From NCBI GenBank assembly GCA_964548585.1, contig CAZJRS010000089.1, forward strand, positions 1 through 13,906: a DNA stretch of 13,906 nt, written 5' to 3'. Origin of the DNA: Methanocella_A sp964548585 (GTDB taxonomy: Archaea; Halobacteriota; Methanocellia; Methanocellales; Methanocellaceae). The translations under genes and the position numbers were made by a program. Below are positions 13,673 through 13,906 of the stretch, piece after piece. Each line of letters starts with the position of its first letter. Within the stretch, counting starts at the first letter, position 1. Below the pieces are notes generated by a model. That model saw only the letters and a list, made by a program, of their open reading frames with translations. It was not told the DNA's origin and did not search any database.

Positions 13673-13788
13673 GTTCCGCACAAGGCAAGCTGCATACAGC
13701 GCTTAAGTGCGATAAAACGACATGGTATATATCGTATATCATGGTTCGAATACCGCAAGTTTTGCAAAGTCAAACGACGAATGCAAAA
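13673..13788 (+). ncRNA. Candidate small structured RNA B
   Basis: Hypothetical transcript from TATA element 2 with the same plan as candidate A. It has a 5' structure closed by CGCAC (13677-13681) and GTGCG (13707-13711) with inner GCTG-cata-CAGC (13689-13700), the conserved central hairpin (13721-13743), and a 3' inverted repeat AGTTTTGC/GCAAAACT (13758-13790). No start-to-stop frame of credible length was seen. Expression is inferred only from promoter-like sequence. Confidence 0.3.
13720..13745. repeat. 25-bp hairpin/palindrome, copy B
   Basis: Arms CATGGTATA (13721-13729) and TATATCATG (13735-13743) pair over nine positions with one G-U around the loop TATCG. Relative to copy A, the T-to-C change at 13740 turns a G-U pair into G-C, so pairing is kept. 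Its end is 45 bp upstream of TATA element 3, matching the 46-bp spacing of copy A to element 2. Confidence 0.7.
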
Positions 13789-13790
13789 CT
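13758..13790. repeat. Inverted repeat before TATA element 3
   Basis: AGTTTTGC (13758-13765) and GCAAAACT (13783-13790) form a perfect 8-bp stem with a 17-nt loop that runs into the first base of TATA element 3. Confidence 0.55.
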
Positions 13791-13802
13791 ATAAATACCA
13801 AT
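13790..13802 (+). promoter_or_regulatory. Tandem array, TATA element 3
   Basis: TATAAATACCAAT, identical to element 2 over 13 bases and 144 bp after it, preceded by GAATGCAAAAC (BRE-like). CCGCA follows at 13821-13825, 31 bp from the start of the element. It probably drives the reading frame that begins near 13843. Confidence 0.6.
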
Positions 13803-13820
13803 GGCGGTATAAGAATGCAT

Positions 13821-13836
13821 CCGCATAAATTTGCGG
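13821..13836 (+). promoter_or_regulatory. 5' leader hairpin after TATA element 3
   Basis: CCGCA (13821-13825) and TGCGG (13832-13836) form a perfect 5-bp stem with loop TAAATT at the expected 5' end of the transcript. The stem's 3' arm abuts GGAAAG, the only ribosome-binding-like sequence before the ATG at 13843, so it may affect translation. Confidence 0.4.
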
Positions 13837-13842
13837 AAAGTT

Positions 13843-13906
13843 ATGTTCATATTTGATGAGGAGTCGAGGGGCGCACCTTCTGTGAAGTGTGTGGTTGCGA
13901 TCTCTG
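13843..13906 (+). CDS. Possible start of a gene running off the right edge
   Basis: From the ATG at 13843 the frame is open to the window end and reads MFIFDEESRGAPSVKCVVAIS. An in-frame GTG at 13882 (MKCVVAIS) with GAGGGG 11 nt upstream is an alternative start. A good promoter lies 40-53 bp before the ATG. Only 21 codons are visible, so neither the start nor the product can be settled; no function is proposed. Confidence 0.35.
   Translation, partial: MFIFDEESRGAPSVKCVVAIS

Noticed and set aside
13741..13756. GGTTCGAATACC resembles the T-arm of a tRNA
   Set aside because: Only three base pairs flank the loop and no acceptor, D or anticodon arm can be formed around it; the matching place in the other array unit lacks it.
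13410..13842. CRISPR array in the repeated region after pyruvate kinase
   Set aside because: The units are about 145-154 bp, few in number and imperfect, with TATA boxes and hairpins instead of short identical repeats and unique spacers.

Overview
The window reads as a chromosomal segment of a methanogenic archaeon. The organism is inferred from gene content: archaeal-type ribosomal proteins L44e and S27e, aIF2-alpha, Nop10, Rio1, a Dim2-like KH protein and GINS, together with TATA-type promoters and Shine-Dalgarno sites of the GGTG/GGTGAT kind. Overall character and moderate GC suggest a Methanocella-like (Methanocellales/Methanomicrobia) lineage. That placement is an impression, not a result. 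I see no sign of a phage, insertion sequence or CRISPR array.

Layout. (1) 1-2671, plus strand: a conserved archaeal information-processing cluster, with the end of a GINS gene, rpl44e, rps27e (58 aa), aIF2-alpha, nop10 and a PAC2-family protein. (2) 2672-3235: an AT-rich region holding a 64-aa membrane/coiled-coil protein on the minus strand and, on the plus strand, a 12-codon cysteine-rich microgene (MCDTCGCGKKPK). The microgene has its own TATA box, an ideal ribosome binding site and a hairpin/T-tract terminator. (3) 5500-3236, minus strand: a tight operon of an NAD-dependent sugar epimerase, the Rio1 kinase and the Dim2-like KH protein. (4) 5639-11536, plus strand: a five-gene operon built around a MoxR AAA+ ATPase and a DUF58 protein. 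It also has an Ig-like/DUF4129-like membrane protein and two unrecognised polytopic membrane proteins, but no transglutaminase gene within the operon. (5) 11658-13409: pyruvate kinase with a C-terminal PEP-utiliser-like mobile domain whose usual histidine is a tyrosine. (6) 13410-13906: a long non-coding stretch with a tandem array of about 145-154 bp units. Each unit has a TATA box followed about 30 bp later by CCGCA. Two units also carry a near-identical 25-bp hairpin and an inverted repeat just before the next TATA box. A reading frame that may start at 13843 runs off the right edge.

How the parts relate. The first cluster and the Rio1/KH pair serve ribosome assembly, initiation and replication; aIF2-alpha, Dim2-like KH and Rio1 are functionally linked in archaea. 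The MoxR/DUF58 operon is probably an envelope-associated chaperone or assembly system. The least explained parts are the 12-aa microgene, whose first eight residues nearly match the nickel-binding N-terminus of HypB, and the tandem promoter/hairpin array at the right end. No experimental or database evidence was available; all calls come from reading the sequence.
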